From the NCBI GenBank assembly GCA_002763345.1, contig PEXZ01000078.1, positions 1 through 7,110 on the forward strand: a DNA stretch of 7,110 nucleotides. Direction: 5' to 3'. The translations under genes were made by a program, and so were the position numbers. Shown here piece by piece: positions 5,110 through 7,110 of this stretch. Source of the stretch: Candidatus Micrarchaeota archaeon CG08_land_8_20_14_0_20_59_11. Its GTDB lineage: Archaea > Micrarchaeota > Micrarchaeia > Norongarragalinales > Norongarragalinaceae. Each line of letters opens with the position of its first letter. The stretch's first letter is position 1. The notes below the pieces were generated by a model that was not told the origin of the DNA, searched no databases, and worked only from the letters and a program-made list of their open reading frames with translations.

Positions 5110-5175
5110 GTTCAGCACTCAAGGTCTTCGTCATCATTGCTTTCGCAACTCGGCACTCATACGTCTCATCACGGA
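5110..5175 (-). ncRNA. Candidate C/D box sRNA with two tRNA wobble-C34 guides
   Basis: Read 5'->3' on the minus strand: C box GTGATGA (5172-5166), 12-nt guide (5165-5154), D' box CCGA (5153-5150, one change from CTGA), a spacer forming TTGC-GAAA-GCAA (5148-5137), C' box ATGATGA (5137-5131), 15-nt guide (5130-5116) and D box CTGA (5115-5112). Both C boxes match RTGATGA perfectly. The five bases before each D-type box are GAGTG. By the N+5 rule the D' guide targets the cytidine in CACTCATA, i.e. C34 of an anticodon CAT (tRNA-Met). The D guide targets the cytidine in CACTCAAG, i.e. C34 of anticodon CAA (tRNA-Leu). Weak points are the non-consensus D' box, the 12-nt D'-C' spacer, the 15-nt D guide and a poor terminal stem. 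It would lie in the leader of dus. Confidence 0.62.
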
Positions 5176-5194
5176 TAATGCTTGCGCTGGCGCG

Positions 5195-5203
5195 TTAAAA
5201 AAA
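5195..5203 (-). promoter_or_regulatory. Probable TATA box for the C/D RNA and dus
   Basis: TTTTTTTAA on the minus strand has its centre at 5199. A start about 26 nt downstream falls near 5173, immediately before the C box at 5172. It is the only A/T-rich element in the 107-nt gap upstream of dus. It shares bases with the poly-T terminator of the gene before it. Confidence 0.45.
5197..5203 (-). terminator. Oligo-T terminator after the first Tyr-rich gene
   Basis: Seven consecutive T on the minus strand begin 11 nt after the TGA stop at 5214-5216. Archaeal RNA polymerase terminates at such U-runs without needing a hairpin. It would separate the Tyr-rich gene from the C/D RNA and dus. Confidence 0.6.
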
Positions 5204-5213
5204 CAGTCGGAAC

Positions 5214-5552
5214 TCAGCAGTTCCAGCCGCAGGACGAGCCGTAGCAGCAGTAGTGGTAGTGCTCCACGTTCGACGGTCCGCTGTAATGGTAGTCGTATTC
5301 GTAACTGTAGCTGTACGAGTTGTACGTGCCGCTGTAGTAGTACGCGGGCGCGGGGTAATACTGGTAGGGCGAGTAGTAGGAGGGGTACGGGTAGTACGGA
5401 TAGGACGAGTAGACGGGCGGATTGTATATGACCGCGGGCTGGTAGTAGTAGACGGGTCCGCTGCCGAATCCTATAGGACCTGCATAAAAATACCATGCGC
5501 TAGTGCCGGAAGCAACCGCCAGAACTGCGAAAGCGAGCAATGCAGCCTTCAT
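5214..5552 (-). CDS. Secreted tyrosine-rich protein (112 aa)
   Basis: Function not known. Residues 1-19 are a Sec signal peptide (MK, hydrophobic core, ASGTSA before Trp20). The mature part is low-complexity and about 31% tyrosine (29 Tyr, none in the signal), arranged as YYY, PYYPYP, SYSYEYDYHY and similar runs with Pro, Ser and Gly. The C-terminus NVEHYHYCCYGSSCGWNC has four cysteines, suggesting a disulfide knot or dimer link. The start ATG has a purine-rich GGGGG (5559-5563) 6 nt upstream and a TATA-like GCTTTTTATG (5585-5594) beyond it; a T7 terminator follows the stop. The gene is a tandem paralogue of the one at 5614-5886, with the same signal-W junction. A structural, adhesive or envelope role is inferred from composition and export only. 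Confidence 0.82.
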   Translation of the reverse strand: MKAALLAFAVLAVASGTSAWYFYAGPIGFGSGPVYYYQPAVIYNPPVYSSYPYYPYPSYYSPYQYYPAPAYYYSGTYNSYSYSYEYDYHYSGPSNVEHYHYCCYGSSCGWNC

Positions 5553-5584
5553 TCAAATCCCCCTGCTAAACTCGGAGTTGAACC

Positions 5585-5594
5585 GCATAAAAAG
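5585..5594 (-). promoter_or_regulatory. Probable TATA box of the 112-aa Tyr-rich gene
   Basis: GCTTTTTATG on the minus strand has its centre about 38 nt before the ATG at 5552, giving a leader of roughly 12 nt that contains the GGGGG ribosome-binding run. Its T5 could also help terminate the upstream Tyr-rich gene, whose stop is at 5614-5616. Confidence 0.45.
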
Positions 5595-5613
5595 CTTGTG
5601 TTTTGTTAAACCG

Positions 5614-5886
5614 TCAGTCGTTGCAGTACCACGAACCGAATCCCCAGCGCGCATCCCAGCACGTGCCGTAAGCCCAGTATGGCTGCACGCGGTAGACAAC
5701 AGGCTGCCAGTAATACGCGTAATAGGGCTGGTAAGCGGGCTGCTGGTAAACGGGCGTGATAGCCACCGTCGAATACGAGTAGTACTGGCTGTTGCTGTAG
5801 CCCGAGTAGGCGGAAACGTCGTAGTAATAGTTCCACGCGCTCACGCTGGCGGAAACCACGAGCAGGGCGAGTAGCCAATTCTTCAT
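5614..5886 (-). CDS. Secreted tyrosine- and tryptophan-rich protein (90 aa)
   Basis: Function not known; paralogue or close analogue of the downstream 112-aa protein. Residues 1-17 form a signal peptide (MKNWLLALLVVSASVSA) with likely cleavage before Trp18. The mature 73 residues hold 18 Tyr and 6 Trp, with runs such as NYYYD, YQPYYAYYWQP and VQPYWAY, and two cysteines (Cys76 and Cys88) in CWDARWGFGSWYCND that could form a disulfide. There is no recognisable domain. The ATG is preceded by AGGGGATAC (Shine-Dalgarno-like) and by the TATA element CCTTAAAAGG about 35 nt upstream. A 61-nt gap with its own TATA box separates it from the next Tyr-rich gene, so the two may be expressed independently. 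It is divergent from the Cys-rich surface protein. Confidence 0.8.
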   Translation of the reverse strand: MKNWLLALLVVSASVSAWNYYYDVSAYSGYSNSQYYSYSTVAITPVYQQPAYQPYYAYYWQPVVYRVQPYWAYGTCWDARWGFGSWYCND

Positions 5887-5916
5887 TTGTATCCCCTATA
5901 TAGTGGTGTCTTTTCT

Positions 5917-5926
5917 CCTTTTAAGG
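5917..5926 (-). promoter_or_regulatory. Probable TATA box of the 90-aa Tyr-rich gene
   Basis: The minus-strand element CCTTAAAAGG lies about 35 nt before the ATG at 5886, giving a leader near 10 nt that just includes the AGGGGAT ribosome-binding run. Confidence 0.5.
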
Positions 5927-5937
5927 GTTTTGTTGGG

Positions 5938-5945
5938 TTTTAAAA
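5938..5945 (+). promoter_or_regulatory. Probable TATA box of the Cys-rich surface protein gene
   Basis: TTTTAAAA, a palindrome, has its centre 26 nt before the ATG at 5967. This predicts a leaderless mRNA, the same spacing as at the glycosyltransferase and M14-like genes. Confidence 0.5.
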
Positions 5946-5966
5946 GCAGGAACGCCTTCTCCGCTT

Positions 5967-7110
5967 ATGGTACGGCGCGCCTTCATGCCGAAACGCAGGG
6001 AGTGCTTGAACGACGCATGCCCGGCATGCGTCATGCGGGACGCGCCCCCTTCATTTCTGGCTATTTCTGATGCCCCCTCGCGCCGACGCGCGTTTATCGC
6101 AGCCCCGCTGCTCGGCACCATCGTTTTTCTGGCGGCAATCGTCTTCGTCGTCAGCCTCAACAAGATAGAAGTGGGGGAGACTGCAATCATAACGAACGAC
6201 GCCTACCACAACCGCATCGTCTCGCTTCTTGAAATATACCGAACCGACTTGGGCTCCGTGTTCCGCGAGAGCCTGAGCCGGGTCATCGAGACGTATCTCA
6301 CGAAGGAATGCTGGTGGACGCTGTTCGACGTGCGCAACGAGAAGCAGGACGACCTGAAAAGCATACGCTTCCGCGAATGCACGAAGATAAACGACATCAT
6401 CGAGGAGGTCGTCTGCTCGTATGCGAGCGGCGGCAGCGCGGATTGCCAGGGTGAAAACGGCGAGGGCGAGGAGTCGTGCCTGCACAGCGCGCTCTACGGC
6501 TTGCCAGCCTGGATATACGCGCTCAGCGAAACCGTGCCGTTCGAGGGCATCACCTTCTCGCCCGCCAACTCGGAACAGTTCGCGGTTTTCCTCAACTCGC
6601 AGGATTCGCGCTATCCCGACCTCTGCCGCGCGCTGCTCGGAGGCGGCATATTCGACTGCAAGGCGTTCGCGGAGGGCGCCGAGGGAAGCAACCTGCAATG
6701 CTGTTCCATTCCTGCCGAAAGCTTGGACTCGCCGTCGTGCGTCGAACGTGGGGGCGTCGTGATTCCGGGATGCGAGAACGGCGCGTTCTTCGTGAAGGTC
6801 AACATCCAGGACCCCGAAATATACCCGATAATGCCGCGCATATTCAGCGACGACAAGACCGGAAACCAGGTGCGTTCGGGCGCAATCAGCGACGCGAACT
6901 TCTACCTGTCGATTAACTACCCGCTGTTCCGATACTACGACAGGGCGTTCCGCGTCTGGGCGGGCTTGGCGTACGGAACGGATGGCGAGAATCAGGGCAA
7001 ACAGGGAGACGAGAACGGGGTGGTGGAGGGATACTGCAACGCCGCAGGAGGCGGAGATTGCAGCATCATTTCGCTTTACGCCTCCCACGAGCAATTTTCG
7101 GGCGCGGGCA
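5967..7110 (+). CDS. Membrane-anchored cysteine-rich surface protein, N-terminal part
   Basis: An uninterrupted frame of 381 codons with no stop before the window edge; not recognised. Residues 1-41 are basic and contain Cys13-x4-Cys18-x2-Cys21. Residues 42-64 (AFIAAPLLGTIVFLAAIVFVVSL) form one membrane helix after SRRR, an N-in signal anchor. The rest would be outside the cell. It begins with an amphipathic helical stretch DAYHNRIVSLLEIYRTDLGSVFRESLSRVIETYL (78-111) and then has 13 cysteines up to residue 365, including CWW, QCCSIP and GCENG, suggesting several disulfides. The layout resembles archaeal pilin-like or surface proteins with an N-terminal helix, but no class III signal motif is clear. 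Start uncertain: ATG 5967 fits the TATA spacing, while 5985 and 6033 are in-frame alternatives with no ribosome-binding site. The codon pattern supports this strand rather than the open frame opposite it. Confidence 0.78.
   Translation, partial: MVRRAFMPKRRECLNDACPACVMRDAPPSFLAISDAPSRRRAFIAAPLLGTIVFLAAIVFVVSLNKIEVGETAIITNDAYHNRIVSLLEIYRTDLGSVFRESLSRVIETYLTKECWWTLFDVRNEKQDDLKSIRFRECTKINDIIEEVVCSYASGGSADCQGENGEGEESCLHSALYGLPAWIYALSETVPFEGITFSPANSEQFAVFLNSQDSRYPDLCRALLGGGIFDCKAFAEGAEGSNLQCCSIPAESLDSPSCVERGGVVIPGCENGAFFVKVNIQDPEIYPIMPRIFSDDKTGNQVRSGAISDANFYLSINYPLFRYYDRAFRVWAGLAYGTDGENQGKQGDENGVVEGYCNAAGGGDCSIISLYASHEQFSGAG
6012..6032. repeat. 21-bp palindrome with 10-bp arms
   Basis: GACGCATGCC and GGCATGCGTC are perfect inverted arms around one central base. 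It lies inside the predicted cytoplasmic tail codons (16-22) of the surface protein, 65 nt after the expected transcription start. If translation really starts at 6033, directly after it, the palindrome would instead be in the leader and could be an operator. Confidence 0.6.

Noticed and set aside
5107..5213. A short peptide gene (MRRMSAELRKQ-like) in the dus leader
   Set aside because: The frame is the tail of a shadow of the Tyr-rich gene and the bases are better explained by the ordered C, D', C' and D boxes.
5893..5904. TATATA-like sequence (ACTATATAGG) just upstream of the 90-aa Tyr-rich gene as its promoter
   Set aside because: Its centre is only about 13 nt from the ATG, too close for a TATA box; CCTTAAAAGG further upstream has normal spacing.
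6051..7094. A 347-codon minus-strand open frame at the right end
   Set aside because: Its composition is typical of an antisense shadow (Val/Arg/Ala-rich, no motif). The plus strand has a signal anchor, patterned cysteines and coherent codon use.
1..7110. CRISPR arrays, insertion sequences or a prophage
   Set aside because: No regularly spaced repeats, transposase or integrase motifs were seen; the tRNA 3'-end duplication is the only mobile-element-like trace.

Overview
The window looks like archaeal chromosome with fairly high GC. The signs are a RIO1-type kinase, a CGT-anticodon tRNA-Thr with discriminator U and no encoded CCA, an archaeal-style Dus enzyme, A/T-rich TATA boxes about 26 nt upstream of start codons (leaderless or nearly leaderless mRNAs), GTG starts, a poly-T terminator and a candidate archaeal C/D box guide RNA. 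The very small intergenic gaps and many compact proteins would suit a small-genome (DPANN-like) archaeon, but that placement is inference.

Layout. 1-1080 (minus): a RIO1-family kinase followed, with an 8-nt overlap, by the N-terminal part of a Glu/Leu/Phe/Val dehydrogenase cut by the window edge. 1143-1856 (plus): a family 2 glycosyltransferase, divergent from the kinase across one near-palindromic TATA box. 1859-2725 (minus): a DUF92 polytopic membrane protein, ending 2 nt from the convergent glycosyltransferase stop. 2726-2869: a purine-rich (minus strand) spacer with a hairpin, an imperfect direct repeat and a second copy of the tRNA 3' end. 2870-2941 (minus): tRNA-Thr(CGT). 2996-3625 (plus): a compact M14/AstE-like putative zinc hydrolase, divergent from the tRNA across a perfect TATA palindrome. 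3674-3988 (plus): a small unrecognised protein. 3985-4245 (minus): a DUF202 two-helix membrane protein. 4270-5106 (minus): tRNA-dihydrouridine synthase, with a candidate dual-guide C/D box RNA occupying its leader (about 5110-5175). 5214-5552 and 5614-5886 (minus): two tandem, secreted, extremely tyrosine-rich small proteins. 5967-7110 (plus): the start of a large membrane-anchored, cysteine-rich surface protein that runs off the window.

Themes. The left and middle parts concern translation and RNA (RIO1 ribosome maturation, tRNA-Thr, Dus, C/D guide) mixed with membrane and lipid functions (glycosyltransferase, DUF92, DUF202). The right end is a cell-surface locus. The strongest unexpected signal is the C/D box RNA. 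Both of its guides, read with the N+5 rule, fall on the wobble cytidine of a tRNA anticodon (CAU and CAA), and it sits in the leader of another tRNA-modification gene. The Tyr-rich pair and the duplicated tRNA-Thr 3' end are the next most interesting items.
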